DNA of 36,875 nucleotides from JBFWQM01 sp050249455 (GTDB lineage: Bacteria > Pseudomonadota > Alphaproteobacteria > MPNO01 > VGEU01): contig JBFWQM010000019.1 in assembly GCA_050249455.1 (NCBI GenBank), positions 1 to 36,875 on the forward strand, written 5' to 3'. A program made the position numbers and the translations under genes. Below, one piece after another: positions 24,628 to 34,117 of this stretch. Under the pieces are notes generated by a model, which was given only the letters and a program-made list of their open reading frames with translations, was not told the origin of the DNA and made no database searches. Each line of letters begins with the position of its first letter. Position 1 is the stretch's first letter.

Positions 24628-26001
24628 ATGGCTCTCGCTGACAAGCGCGGCGTGCCGGTGTCCACGAACAGCCGCGCCGCGCTCGACCGCTACGAGCAGG
24701 CAGTCGAGCTTCTGAACGGCTATTTCCTCGATCCGATGGCGGCCATCGACGCGGCGCTGGCCGAGGATCCGCACTTCGTCATGGGCCACTGCTTCAAGGC
24801 CGCAGTCGCCGTCTCGATGGCGGAGAAGGCGGCCGAGCCGATGCTGCGCGAGGCGGTGGCGGCGGCCGAGGCAATTGGTCGCAAGGCCAATGCGCGCGAG
24901 CGCGGCCACATCGCCGCGGCGCACGCGTGGCTGGACGGCGATTTCGCCGCCGCCGCCGACCGCTACGGCCGCGTGCTGGAGGATCACCCGCGCGACATCC
25001 TGGCGCTGCAGGCGGCGCACCTGGCCGACTTCTATCTCGGCCGGTCGACGATGCTGCGCGACCGCGTCGCGCGGGTGCTGCCGGAATGGGACGGCGACGT
25101 GCCCGGCCGCGGCTTCGTTCTCGGCATGCACGCCTTCGGGCTGGAGGAGATGCAGCTCTACGACCGCGCGGAGGAGGCCGGCCGCCGCGCGCTCGACGCC
25201 AATCCGCGCGACCCGTGGGCGGTGCACGCCGTAGCCCACGTGATGGAGATGCAGGGCCGCGTCGCGGAAGGCATCGCCTGGCTCGCCGGGCGCGAGACCG
25301 ACTGGTCGCCGGACAACATGTTCGCCTATCACAACTGGTGGCACCGCGCGCTCTACCACCTCGACCGCGACCAGCACGACCAGGCGCTGGAGATCTACGA
25401 CCGGCAGATCCGGCCGCGGCCGTCCACGGCGGCGATCGAGATGGTCGACGCCAGCGCGCTGCTGTGGCGGCTGCACCTGCGCGGCGCCGGCGTCGGCGAC
25501 CGGTGGAAGGAGCTGGCCGATTCCTGGGAACCGATGGCGGAGGACGGCTACTACGCCTTCAACGATGGCCACGCGATGATGGCGTTCGCCGCCGACGGGC
25601 GGCGCGCGGCCGCCGACCGTCTGTTGGCGACGCTCGCCCGCCGGGCGGACGGCGCCGGCACCAACGCGATGATGACGCGCGAGGTCGGCCTGCCGCTGTG
25701 CCGGGCGCTCGACGCCTTCGGCCGCGGCGACCACGCGGCGGCAGCGGACCTCCTGCTGCCGCTGCCGCCGATCGCCGGCCGGTTCGGCGGCAGCCACGCC
25801 CAGCGCGACGTGATCCACCTGACCCTGACCGAGGCGGCGCTGCGCGCCGGCCGGCTCGGCCTCGCCCGGTCGCTGGCGGCGGAACGCTGCGACCTGAAGC
25901 CGTCCAGCGCGTTCAACTGGCGGGTGATGAGCAGGGCGATGAAGGCGGCCGGCGACAACCTCGGCGCCGCCGCTGCCGCGCGGCGCGCGGCGGACGTATA
26001 A
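24628..26001 (+). CDS. TTC38-like tetratricopeptide repeat protein
   Basis: A 457-residue soluble protein resembling the tetratricopeptide repeat 38 family shared by bacteria and eukaryotes. It opens with RGVPVSTNSRAALDRYEQAVELL and has helical repeat pairs. A conserved core contains PRDPWAVHAVAHVMEMQGR and NMFAYHNWWHRALYHLD, whose histidines and tryptophans are characteristic. ATG 24628 is preferred because GGAGGA lies just before it; ATG 24616 or 24559 would add 4 or 23 residues. The biochemical role is unknown. It diverges from fccA, but no sequence feature ties it to sulfur metabolism. Confidence 0.8.
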   Translation: MALADKRGVPVSTNSRAALDRYEQAVELLNGYFLDPMAAIDAALAEDPHFVMGHCFKAAVAVSMAEKAAEPMLREAVAAAEAIGRKANARERGHIAAAHAWLDGDFAAAADRYGRVLEDHPRDILALQAAHLADFYLGRSTMLRDRVARVLPEWDGDVPGRGFVLGMHAFGLEEMQLYDRAEEAGRRALDANPRDPWAVHAVAHVMEMQGRVAEGIAWLAGRETDWSPDNMFAYHNWWHRALYHLDRDQHDQALEIYDRQIRPRPSTAAIEMVDASALLWRLHLRGAGVGDRWKELADSWEPMAEDGYYAFNDGHAMMAFAADGRRAAADRLLATLARRADGAGTNAMMTREVGLPLCRALDAFGRGDHAAAADLLLPLPPIAGRFGGSHAQRDVIHLTLTEAALRAGRLGLARSLAAERCDLKPSSAFNWRVMSRAMKAAGDNLGAAAAARRAADV

Positions 26002-26103
26002 TCAACCGGGCGCGGCAGGAACGTTGACCGGCGCCGCCGCGGCGCGCTAAGGCGTTGCGGCATCCGGGCGGCAACCGCGTCCCTCAGACAGGCTCCTAGG
26101 GCC

Positions 26104-26778
26104 ATGCAACGGAACCCCAGACTGATCTCATTGGCCGCGTTTATCCTTGCGCTGGCGGCCGGCGCGGCATCGGCGGCGCAGGCGGACCAGCCGGTCGCGC
26201 TGGTCGAGGACGTGACCGGCACGGCGCCGGGCATCGAGCCGATGGACTACCTGTCCGCCGGCCACATCGTCCGGCTCGGCGCCGGCAGCGTGCTGGTGCT
26301 CGGCTACTTCAAGAGCTGCCTGCGCGAGACGATCACCGGCGGCGAGGTGACCGTCGGCGACAGCCAGTCCGCCGTCAGCGGCGGCAAGGTGGTGCGCAGC
26401 AAGGTCGAATGCGACGGTGGCCGGATGCGGCTGACGCGCGAGCAGGCCGGCGCCAGCGGTGTGGTCGCATTCCGCGTGCCGACCGGCCCGCTGCCGGCGC
26501 CGCAGGTGACCCTTTACGGCACCGCGCCGGCGTTCGACATGCCGGCCGGCCCGCTGGTGGTGGAGCGGCTCGACGCCAAGGCCGACGACGTCCGGATCGA
26601 CGTGTCGGAGGAGGACCTGTCGCGCGGGCGCCTCTACGACTTCGCCGCGCACAAGCGCGCGCTGGCGGCCGGCGGGCTCTACCGCGCCAGCCGCGGCGAA
26701 CGCAGCGTGGTGTTCCGCATCGATCCCACCGCGAAGCCAGGCCGCATCGCGCTGATCAGCCGGATGCTGGCGCTGTGA
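26104..26778 (+). CDS. Secreted FecR-like protein, partner candidate of the CHASE2 cyclase
   Basis: A 224-residue protein with a Sec signal peptide (cleavage near SAAQA). The mature start VALVEDVTG, the LSAGHIVRLGAGSVLVLGYF segment and the following beta-rich stretch resemble periplasmic FecR-type domains, which are often encoded beside CHASE2 sensor proteins. A disulfide is possible between the cysteines in KSCLRETITGG and KVECDGG. The C-terminal third is less clear. A palindromic repeat separates it from the cyclase gene 148 bases downstream on the same strand. A ligand-delivery or sensing role is an inference from context. Confidence 0.7.
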   Translation: MQRNPRLISLAAFILALAAGAASAAQADQPVALVEDVTGTAPGIEPMDYLSAGHIVRLGAGSVLVLGYFKSCLRETITGGEVTVGDSQSAVSGGKVVRSKVECDGGRMRLTREQAGASGVVAFRVPTGPLPAPQVTLYGTAPAFDMPAGPLVVERLDAKADDVRIDVSEEDLSRGRLYDFAAHKRALAAGGLYRASRGERSVVFRIDPTAKPGRIALISRMLAL

Positions 26779-26805
26779 GCCGGGGACGCATCTCCTGGTA
26801 GCGGG

Positions 26806-26891
26806 CGCCCCATCCCCCAACCCCCTGCCGCGAGGGGAGGGGGAGAACGAAGCCCCCTCACCTCGCGGCAGGGGGTTGGGGGATGGGGGCG
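26806..26891. repeat. Palindromic repeat element, copy 4 (long form)
   Basis: The left arm 26806-26835 and right arm 26861-26891 are inverted copies of about 30 bp differing by one base insertion, with an inner GGAGGGGG/CCCCCTC inverted repeat. The arms carry CTGCCGCGAGG instead of the CTCCCACGAG of other copies, and the change is matched in both arms, so pairing is kept. Confidence 0.9.
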
Positions 26892-26926
26892 TCACCGCCA
26901 CATCGCTCCCCGCCCGATCCTGATCG

Positions 26927-29068
26927 ATGCGCACGCTCCGCCTGCGCAGCCTGCTGTTCGCCGCGCTGACCGTGGTCGCGGTCGGGCTCGTCTCGGCCGG
27001 CACCGCGGTGGAGCCGCTGCGCGGGCTGTCGCTCGACATCCTGTTCTGGCTGCGCCACCAGGCGGTAGGTCCGCGCTGGACGGCGGCAGACTCGCCGACG
27101 GCGGTGATCGCCTTCGACGAGGAGACCTACCGCACGCCGCCGTTCGCCGACCTGCCGCATGCGCTGTGGACGCCGCAGATCGCCGCGGTGATCGGCGCGC
27201 TGCTTGAGGCCGAGGTGAAGGTGGTCGGCCTCGACGTCATCTTCTCGACGTCGATCGAGCGGTTCGCGCCGGGCTATGAGCGCGCCTTCCTGCGCGCGCT
27301 GCGCGCCGCCTCGCGCGACGACCGCATCGTGCTGGCGAAGGTGCAGCACCAGATGCTGCCGATCCGCCCGTTCCCCGCGCAGAGCTTCGCGATCGGCCAT
27401 GCCGCCAACATCCGCGCGGTCAACTTGTTCCGCGACCCCGACGAGGTGATCCGCCGCGCACCGCTGATCTTCGAGGCGGAAGGCGACGCCGAAGGGTCGC
27501 TGCGCCGCGAGACCGCGTTCGGCCTGGAGATCGCGCACCGCACCGCGGGCGCGCCGCTGCGCGACGGCGGCGACGGCACGCTGCGGCTGGGCGACTGGAC
27601 CGTGCCGGGTTCGCGCGACAACGCGATGCTGGTCAATTTCGAGGGCGGCGGCGCCGACATCCCGACCTACTCGCTGGCCGACATCGCCGCCTGCGCCGAA
27701 GCCGGCAACGCCGACTTCTTCCGCCGGCATTTCGCCGGCAAGGCGGTTCTGTTCGGCGCGGTGCTGGACGTGGAGGATCGCAAGCTCACCTCGCGCCGCT
27801 TCGTAAGCGGCGCCGAAGGCGCGGGCTACGGCGCGCGCTGCGCCCTGCCGCCGCGCCCCGGGCTGGTGCGCGAGGACGTGATCCGCGGCAGCATCCCCGG
27901 CGTCTACGTCCACGCCACCGTGGTCAACAACCTGCTGCGCCGCGACGTGCTGCGCGCGCCGGGCCGCGCCGCGGAGGCGGGCGTCACGGTCGCCATCCTG
28001 GCGCTGGCGGCCGCGGCCGCGCTGGGCCTGCGCGCCTGGGCGGCGGCGGTCGCCTTCGTCGTCATCGCGCTGGCGTGGACCGCGGCGGCGACCGCGGCAT
28101 TCGTGCAGGGCCTGGTGCTGCCGCTGCTGGTGCCGCTGCTCGGCGCGGCGGTGGTCATCGCGCTCCTGTCGGGCTATCGCTTCGGCGTCGCCGAGCGCGA
28201 GCAGCGCTTCCTGCGCCGCAGCTTCGGCCTCTACCTCGCGCCGGCGCTGGTGGAGCGCCTGGTGCGCGCCGAGCGGCCGCCGCAGCTCGGCGGCGAGGTG
28301 CGCGAGGTCACCGTGCTGTTCTCCGACGTCGTCGGCTTCAGCCGCATCGCCGAGGGCCTGTCGCCGCAGGCGCTCGTTGGCCTGATGAACACCTACCTCG
28401 CCGCGATGACCGACGAGATCGAGGCGCACGGCGGCTTCGTCGACAAGTATATCGGCGACGCCATCGTCGCGGTGTTCGGCGCGCCGATCGACAACGCCGA
28501 CCATGCGCGCAGCGCGGTCAATGCGGCGCTCGCCTGCGTGGCGCGGCTGGCGCACCTCAACGACGACCCCGGCTCGCCGTTCGGCGGCCACATGCTGCGC
28601 ATGCGCATCGGCGTCAATTCGGGCGAGGTGCTGGTCGGCAACATCGGCTCAGGACGGCGGTTCAACTACACGGTCATGGGCGACACGGTGAACCTCGCCT
28701 CGCGGCTGGAGGGGGCGAACACGCCGCTCGGCACCACCGTGCTGTGCGCGGCGGAGACCGTCGCGCGGATCGACGCCGCGCCCGGCCCCGCCATCGCGTT
28801 CCGCGAGATCGACACCATCCGCGTGGTCGGCCGGGGCGAGGCGGTGCGGGTGTTCATGCCGGTCCCCGGCAGGGCGCCCGATCCCGCGGCGGCGGCCTAT
28901 GCCGCCGGGCTCGCCGCCTATCGCGCCGGCCGCTTCGCCGACGTGGCGGCCGCGCTGGCGCCGGCGGCAGGCGATGCGCCCGCCACCGGGCTCGCCGCCC
29001 GCGCCGCCGCGCTGGCCGCCGCGCCGCCGGCCGACTGGTGCGGCGTCACCGACCTCGCGGCCAAGTAA
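26927..29068 (+). CDS. CHASE2-domain adenylate/guanylate cyclase (class III)
   Basis: A 713-residue membrane receptor making a cyclic nucleotide. An N-terminal membrane segment (about 8-28) is followed by a periplasmic CHASE2 sensor (about 35-340, with VVGLDVIFS and IPGVYVHATVVNNLL), three membrane segments (about 352-415) and a class III cyclase domain (about 455-640). Metal-binding Asp467 (LFSDVVGFSRIAE) and Asp511 (DKYIGDAIVAVFGAP) are present, with Lys507 and Asp586 (VMGDTVNLASRLEG) favouring ATP, and Asn589 and Arg593 in place. All catalytic residues are intact, so it should be active. A short alanine-rich tail follows. Confidence 0.93.
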   Translation: MRTLRLRSLLFAALTVVAVGLVSAGTAVEPLRGLSLDILFWLRHQAVGPRWTAADSPTAVIAFDEETYRTPPFADLPHALWTPQIAAVIGALLEAEVKVVGLDVIFSTSIERFAPGYERAFLRALRAASRDDRIVLAKVQHQMLPIRPFPAQSFAIGHAANIRAVNLFRDPDEVIRRAPLIFEAEGDAEGSLRRETAFGLEIAHRTAGAPLRDGGDGTLRLGDWTVPGSRDNAMLVNFEGGGADIPTYSLADIAACAEAGNADFFRRHFAGKAVLFGAVLDVEDRKLTSRRFVSGAEGAGYGARCALPPRPGLVREDVIRGSIPGVYVHATVVNNLLRRDVLRAPGRAAEAGVTVAILALAAAAALGLRAWAAAVAFVVIALAWTAAATAAFVQGLVLPLLVPLLGAAVVIALLSGYRFGVAEREQRFLRRSFGLYLAPALVERLVRAERPPQLGGEVREVTVLFSDVVGFSRIAEGLSPQALVGLMNTYLAAMTDEIEAHGGFVDKYIGDAIVAVFGAPIDNADHARSAVNAALACVARLAHLNDDPGSPFGGHMLRMRIGVNSGEVLVGNIGSGRRFNYTVMGDTVNLASRLEGANTPLGTTVLCAAETVARIDAAPGPAIAFREIDTIRVVGRGEAVRVFMPVPGRAPDPAAAAYAAGLAAYRAGRFADVAAALAPAAGDAPATGLAARAAALAAAPPADWCGVTDLAAK

Positions 29069-29228
29069 CGAACGGCCGGACATAGCCGGGCGGCCGGGTC
29101 CATCGCGGTCGGCCTCGGCTTGACCGCCCTGCGGCGGGCCGTCCATCCTGCGTTCCGGCGACGATCAGGGTGAACCGTCGCTCAGGCACGGGCGCCGCAC
29201 GGCGCCATAACGAGAAGAAGGGCAGGGC

Positions 29229-31493
29229 ATGGCCACGCGGCCGCAGACCTCACCCCGCGGCGCGGCGGCGGTCGCCCGCTTCGTCCCGCTGTTCCTCGCG
29301 TTCTTCCTCTCGGGCGCCAGCGCGCTGGTCTACCAGACCGCCTGGCAGCGCATGCTCGGCATCTTCGGCGGTTCCGACAGCATCACCGCCGCGCTGGTGG
29401 TCGGCGCGTTCCTGCTCGGCCTCGGGCTCGGCAGCCTGTGGGCGAGCGTCTTCGTCGACCGCTGCTCGGCGCGCCGCGCGATCCTGCTGTTCGCCGCCTG
29501 CGAGGCCGGCATCGGCCTGTGCGGCGCGGCCAGCCCGGCCTACTTCCACGACGTGCTGCTGAGCGTGCTGTCGCCGCTGGCCGGCGGCAGGGCGGCGGTG
29601 TTCGGCGCGGCGTTCCTGGGCATGCTGGCGCCGACCCTGCTGATGGGCCTGTCGCTGCCGCTGCTGTCGCGCGGGGTGGTGGAGGAGATCGCGACATCGG
29701 CGCAGCGCATCGGCGCGCTCTATGCGGTCAACACGCTGGGCGCCGGGCTGGGCGCCTTCGCCGCCGGGCTGTGGGCGATCGGCACCTACGGCTTCGAGGG
29801 CGCCATCTACGGCGCCGCTGCGATCAACCTCGCGGTCGGCGCGGTCGCCGCTGTCGCCGGCGCGCTGGCGCCGCGCGGGCCGGCGCACCCCGGCACGGCG
29901 GCCGGCGCGCCGGCCTCGCTCGCCGCCGTCCCGTGGCGCATCTGGCAGTGGGGCGGGCTCGTGTTCGTCTCCGGCTTCCTGATCATCGCGCTCGAGATCG
30001 TCTGGTTCCGCGTCATCGGCGTCATGGCGGAGGGCAACGTCTACACCTTCCCGATCGTGCTTGGCGTGTTCCTGGTCGCCGACGCGGCGGGCATCGTGCT
30101 CGGGGTGCGCGTGGTGCGACGGGCGATCTCGCCGCGCCGGCTGTTCCTCGCGCTGCAGACGGCGGTCGGGCTCTATGCGCTGGCTTCGCTGCTGGCGATG
30201 CTCGGCGTCATCGGGTCGTGGCCGTTCACCGAGACGCTGGGCAGCGCCGGCGCGCTCAGCATCTCGGCGCCGAAGGCGGCGACCGTGCTCGCGCTGACGG
30301 TCTTCCTGGTCGCGCCGCCGGCGGTGCTGCTCGGCATGTCGTTCCCCATCGTCCAGCGCGCGGTGCAGGAAGATCCCGCGGTGGTGGGCCAGCGGGTCGG
30401 CGTGATCCAGCTCTGCAACATCCTGGGCAACGCCGCGGGCAGCCTGGTCACCGGGCTGGTGCTGCTGCACGTCCTCGGCGCGTCGGGCACCCTGCGCGCC
30501 GTCGGCCTGATCGCGCTGGCGGTGACCGGGCTACTGCTCGCCGAAGCCGGCACCCGGCGGCTGCGGCGGCAGGTGCTGGCCGCCGGCGCGGCGCTGGTCG
30601 CGGCGATCGCCGCGTTTCCCGGCGGCGCCGCGTTCTGGAAGCGGATCCACCTGGTCCCGCCGTCGGTCGGCAGCGTGCATGCGGAGGACCGCACGGGCAT
30701 CGCGCTGGCGCGGCTGGACCGCCAGGCGCGGCTGTTCGTGTTCGGCCATTCGCAGTCGCATTTGCCGTTCCAGTCCTATCACGTCCTGCTCGGCGCGGTC
30801 GGCACGCTGGCGCACCCGGCGCCGAAGTCGGTGCTGGTGATCGGCGCCGGCCTCGGCGCGACGCCCTACGCCGCCGGCATCGACCCGGCGGTCGAGCGCG
30901 TGCGGGTCGTGGAGCTGGTCGAGCCGGTCTACGCCGTGCAGGACCGGGTGCTTGATGCCGGCCGCGACGCCGGGCTTGCCGCGCTGCGCGCCGACCCGCG
31001 CTACACCCACGTTTTCGGCGACGGCCGCCGCGACCTTGCGATCGGCGGCGCGCGCTACGACGTGATCGAGGCCGACGCCATCCTGCCGACCACCGCCAAC
31101 AGCGGCCTGCTCTATTCGACGGAGTTCTTCGCGCTGGTGCGCGCGAACCTCGCCCCGGGCGGCATCGCGGTGCAGTGGGCGCCGACGCGGCGAACCGTCG
31201 CGACGTTCACGTCGGTGTTCCCGCACGTCGTCCACCTGAAGCCGCTCGACGTGCTGCTCGGCAGCGACGGCCCGATCGCGATCACGCCGGAAGCGCTGCG
31301 CGCGCGGCTGGAGGAGCCGGCGATCCGCGACCGGCTGGCGGCCGCGCAACTGAGTCCCGATGCCGTCGCCAGCCATGCAACGTCGATCGCCGCGACCTGG
31401 GGCCCGCAGAGCCCGCGCCCGGCGAGCCCGCTGAACACGGACCTGTTCCCGCGCGACGAGTACTACCTCAACAACCCGCCAGTCGCGGACTGA
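29229..31493 (+). CDS. Multi-pass membrane protein fused to a spermidine synthase-like domain
   Basis: A 754-residue fusion. Residues about 17-510 hold roughly 12-13 hydrophobic segments in a major-facilitator-like arrangement (SGASALVYQTAWQRML, PTLLMGLSLPLLSRG, YAVNTLGAGLGAF and a second similar half with GMSFPIVQRAV). Residues about 530-700 form a Rossmann methyltransferase/spermidine synthase-like domain with VLVIGAGLGATPYA, VRVVELVEP, FGDGRRDLAIGGARYDVIEAD and LLYSTEFFALVRANLAPGG. The usual DxxDP motif of aminopropyl transferases reads DAILPTT, so polyamine synthesis is doubtful. Such fusions are common in bacteria but mostly uncharacterised. GAAGAAGGG precedes the ATG. Confidence 0.85.
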   Translation: MATRPQTSPRGAAAVARFVPLFLAFFLSGASALVYQTAWQRMLGIFGGSDSITAALVVGAFLLGLGLGSLWASVFVDRCSARRAILLFAACEAGIGLCGAASPAYFHDVLLSVLSPLAGGRAAVFGAAFLGMLAPTLLMGLSLPLLSRGVVEEIATSAQRIGALYAVNTLGAGLGAFAAGLWAIGTYGFEGAIYGAAAINLAVGAVAAVAGALAPRGPAHPGTAAGAPASLAAVPWRIWQWGGLVFVSGFLIIALEIVWFRVIGVMAEGNVYTFPIVLGVFLVADAAGIVLGVRVVRRAISPRRLFLALQTAVGLYALASLLAMLGVIGSWPFTETLGSAGALSISAPKAATVLALTVFLVAPPAVLLGMSFPIVQRAVQEDPAVVGQRVGVIQLCNILGNAAGSLVTGLVLLHVLGASGTLRAVGLIALAVTGLLLAEAGTRRLRRQVLAAGAALVAAIAAFPGGAAFWKRIHLVPPSVGSVHAEDRTGIALARLDRQARLFVFGHSQSHLPFQSYHVLLGAVGTLAHPAPKSVLVIGAGLGATPYAAGIDPAVERVRVVELVEPVYAVQDRVLDAGRDAGLAALRADPRYTHVFGDGRRDLAIGGARYDVIEADAILPTTANSGLLYSTEFFALVRANLAPGGIAVQWAPTRRTVATFTSVFPHVVHLKPLDVLLGSDGPIAITPEALRARLEEPAIRDRLAAAQLSPDAVASHATSIAATWGPQSPRPASPLNTDLFPRDEYYLNNPPVAD

Positions 31494-31499
31494 GCCGCC

Positions 31500-32504
31500 T
31501 TATCCGATCTCGACCACCGCGTTGCCGAGCAGGCGGCCGGATTCGACCGCCTCGTGCGCCTCGGCGATGTGGGCCAGCGGGAAGCGGGCGGCGACGGCGT
31601 GGCGCAGCTTGCCGGCGGCGATCCACCTGTTGATGTCGTGCGCCGCGGCGTTCTTCGAGGCGTCCGACATGACGTAGACGTAGACGCCGTACAGGATCGC
31701 CGCCTTGCGCATGAAGCGCGGGTAGTCGAAGGCCGGCTGCGTCACCGCCGCCGAGGCGTAGGGCGCGATGACGCCGTGCGGCTTCAGCACCTCCAGCGTC
31801 ACCGGCAGGTTGGCGCCGAAGTCGACCTCCACGACGTGGTCGACGCCGGCGCCGCCGGTCGCCTCGCGGATCTTCGCGACGACGTCCTCGCGCTTGTAGT
31901 CGATGGTGACGTCGGCGCCGCCCTCGCGCGCCAGCGCCGCCTTGTCCGCGCTGGAAACGGTGGCGATCACCTTGGCCGCGCCGTCGAGCTTGGCCATCTG
32001 CACGCCGTAGAAGCCGACGCCGCCGGCGCCGCCGGTGACCAGCACCGTCTTGCCGCGCAGCGGACCGCCGGCGAAGCAGGCGCGGTGCGCGGTCATCGCC
32101 GGCACCCCCAGGCACGCGCCTTCGGCGAAGCTCGCCTTGTCGGGCAGCGGCACGGCGAGCGCGGCGGGCACCGCGACATATTCGGCGGCGGTGCCGATCG
32201 TCCCCTGCGCGAAGCCGTCGGGCGTGCGGTTGACGTTGTACATCCACACCCGCTCGCCGACCCGGTCGGCCGGCACGCCGTCGCCCACCGCCTCGATGGT
32301 GCCGGCGCCGTCGCAGTGCGGGATCACCAGCGGCGCCGGCATCGGGCCCATGTTGCCGGCGCGGGTCTTGACGTCGGACGGGTTGATGCCGGACGCGGCG
32401 ACGCGCACCAGCACCTCGCCGGCGGCCGGCTTCGGCTTCGGCCGCTCGCCGACCGTCAGCACCTCGCGCGCCGGACCGCGCCGCTCGTACCAGGCCGCTT
32501 TCAT
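31500..32504 (-). CDS. Zinc-independent NADPH:quinone oxidoreductase (MDR superfamily)
   Basis: A 334-residue medium-chain dehydrogenase/reductase. The GroES-like N-terminus has GEVLVRVAASGINPSDVKTR, and the nucleotide-binding site is VTGGAGGVGFYGVQMAKL (about 157-174). Structural and catalytic zinc cysteines are absent, as in quinone oxidoreductases of the QorA type. The ribosome-binding site GGGAGG is strong. The stop lies six bases from the stop of the convergent membrane fusion gene. The physiological substrate is unknown. Confidence 0.88.
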   Translation of the reverse strand: MKAAWYERRGPAREVLTVGERPKPKPAAGEVLVRVAASGINPSDVKTRAGNMGPMPAPLVIPHCDGAGTIEAVGDGVPADRVGERVWMYNVNRTPDGFAQGTIGTAAEYVAVPAALAVPLPDKASFAEGACLGVPAMTAHRACFAGGPLRGKTVLVTGGAGGVGFYGVQMAKLDGAAKVIATVSSADKAALAREGGADVTIDYKREDVVAKIREATGGAGVDHVVEVDFGANLPVTLEVLKPHGVIAPYASAAVTQPAFDYPRFMRKAAILYGVYVYVMSDASKNAAAHDINRWIAAGKLRHAVAARFPLAHIAEAHEAVESGRLLGNAVVEIG

Positions 32505-32569
32505 CGTCGTCCTCCCTATGAACCGCCTTGTCAGGATAGCCGCGCGGCCGGGCCGCGGCCACAGCCCCG

Positions 32570-33961
32570 TCAGCCGGCCGGCCCGCGCCGGCCGGGCCGG
32601 ACGTAGACCACGCTGATGCCCTTCTTGTTGCGCAGCCGGCCCGACGGCAGCGCGAGCTCACCCAGCGGGATCTTGGCGACGAAGCGCGGCGCGAACGGGT
32701 CGCTGACGTCGAAGCAGGTGACGACGGTCTGGCCTTCGTCGGGAGTGCCGGGCAGCTCGTCCTGCTCGTGCGCGACGTAGAGGCGGGTGCCGGCGGGGTT
32801 GACCCACAGGCCGTGCGCCTCGCGCCCCTGCGAATAGAACGCGCCGACGATCGGCCGCTGGCCGTGCGGCGGCGACTGGTCGATCACCGCGATCCGGCTG
32901 GACGCGACGCCGCCGGGCCCGCCGTCGTCCACCCGCGCCAGCGTGGCGTAGACCGCCTTGCCGCGCGCGTTCCACACGAACTCGACGTGGTTGGGCCGCG
33001 CGCCCTCGCCGAGCGATATCTCGTCCAGCTTGTCGTGCGGCGCGGCCACCGAGATCGACGACAGCCGGTCGGCCAGCTTGTGCGACAGCCACAGCTCGCG
33101 GCCGTCGGGCGAGGTCTTGATGAAGGGCGTGAAGCCGTAGCGGTCGACCAGCGCCATGTCGAGCGTGGTTCGCCGCCGCGGCCGCGAGAACCCGGCCGGG
33201 TCGGGGTCGGTCTCGAACACGTCGAGCTGCGCGGTCTTCTGCGAGGCGACGAAGGCGACCGCGCCGTCGGGGGAGAACCAGGCCTGCGCCGGCCCGTTGA
33301 GCGTGGGCAGCATCATGCGCACGGCATCGACCGCCTCGCCCGCCGCGGCGCGGCGCGCCAGCTCGGCGTCCAGGATCGCGATCCGGTCGCTGCCGCGCAC
33401 CGCCACCCACAGCTCGCGGTCGTTGCGGCTGAACGTCGGCGCGTGGGGCTCGCGGCCGACCAGGATGCCGTCGCTGACGCGCATCGGGTTGGTGGTGCCG
33501 CCGGCCTGCGGGTTGGGCCGGCTGCCGATCACCGCGAGCGAGCGGGTGTCGACCAGGTAGACGTTGCTCGAGCCGCGGCCGGTGGCCGCGATCGTCGTCT
33601 CGTCGGGGCTGGGCCCGGCGCCGTGGACGCCGATGGCGCCGTGGTAGAGCGGCTTGTGGATCATCGCCGCGTGCGGCGCCGGGACGCCTCCGGTGACGAA
33701 GCGGAACGGCGGACGCGGGTCCTCGTCGAAGCTGGTCAGGTTGACGGTGGCCGCCACGACGTTGCGGTTCGGGTCGATCACCGCCAGCGTCGCCGAATCC
33801 TCGCAGCAGACGAAGACGCGGTCCTCCGGCGCCGCGTCGGCAGCCACGGCGGCCGGGGTTTCCGGCGCGGCGCCCGGGGACTGCGCCAGGGAAGGGGCAA
33901 CGCCCAACGCCGCCGCGCCGGCCGCGGCGGCGATCATGTCGCGGCGGGTAATGTCGACCAA
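32570..33961 (-). CDS. Tat-exported beta-propeller (YncE/lactonase-like) protein
   Basis: A 463-residue protein starting at TTG 33961 with AGGAG eight bases before it; the product begins MVDITRRDMIAAAAGAAA, a Tat signal. The mature part is a seven-bladed-type propeller with repeated strands such as RVFVCCEDSATLAVID, NVYLVDTRSLAVIG, ELWVAVRGSDRIAILD and RLYVAHEQDE. Similar proteins are annotated as YVTN-repeat or YncE-like; no catalytic motif is clear. An open frame continues 38 codons upstream but lacks a ribosome-binding site. It follows the pyruvate kinase-like gene on the same strand by 156 bases. Confidence 0.75.
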   Translation of the reverse strand: MVDITRRDMIAAAAGAAALGVAPSLAQSPGAAPETPAAVAADAAPEDRVFVCCEDSATLAVIDPNRNVVAATVNLTSFDEDPRPPFRFVTGGVPAPHAAMIHKPLYHGAIGVHGAGPSPDETTIAATGRGSSNVYLVDTRSLAVIGSRPNPQAGGTTNPMRVSDGILVGREPHAPTFSRNDRELWVAVRGSDRIAILDAELARRAAAGEAVDAVRMMLPTLNGPAQAWFSPDGAVAFVASQKTAQLDVFETDPDPAGFSRPRRRTTLDMALVDRYGFTPFIKTSPDGRELWLSHKLADRLSSISVAAPHDKLDEISLGEGARPNHVEFVWNARGKAVYATLARVDDGGPGGVASSRIAVIDQSPPHGQRPIVGAFYSQGREAHGLWVNPAGTRLYVAHEQDELPGTPDEGQTVVTCFDVSDPFAPRFVAKIPLGELALPSGRLRNKKGISVVYVRPGRRGPAG

Positions 33962-34117
33962 GATCGGGGCTCCTGACGTGGGGGTCGGCACGGCACGATC
34001 AAGCTTCACGGGCCCCGGCGCCGGGCGCGCGCAAGGTTTCGCGGCGATCCCTCGCAACAGCCTGAACCGGGTCACCTGTTTGTGGACCGGGCGCGCGGGG
34101 TTGTCTACGGCGGCGCT

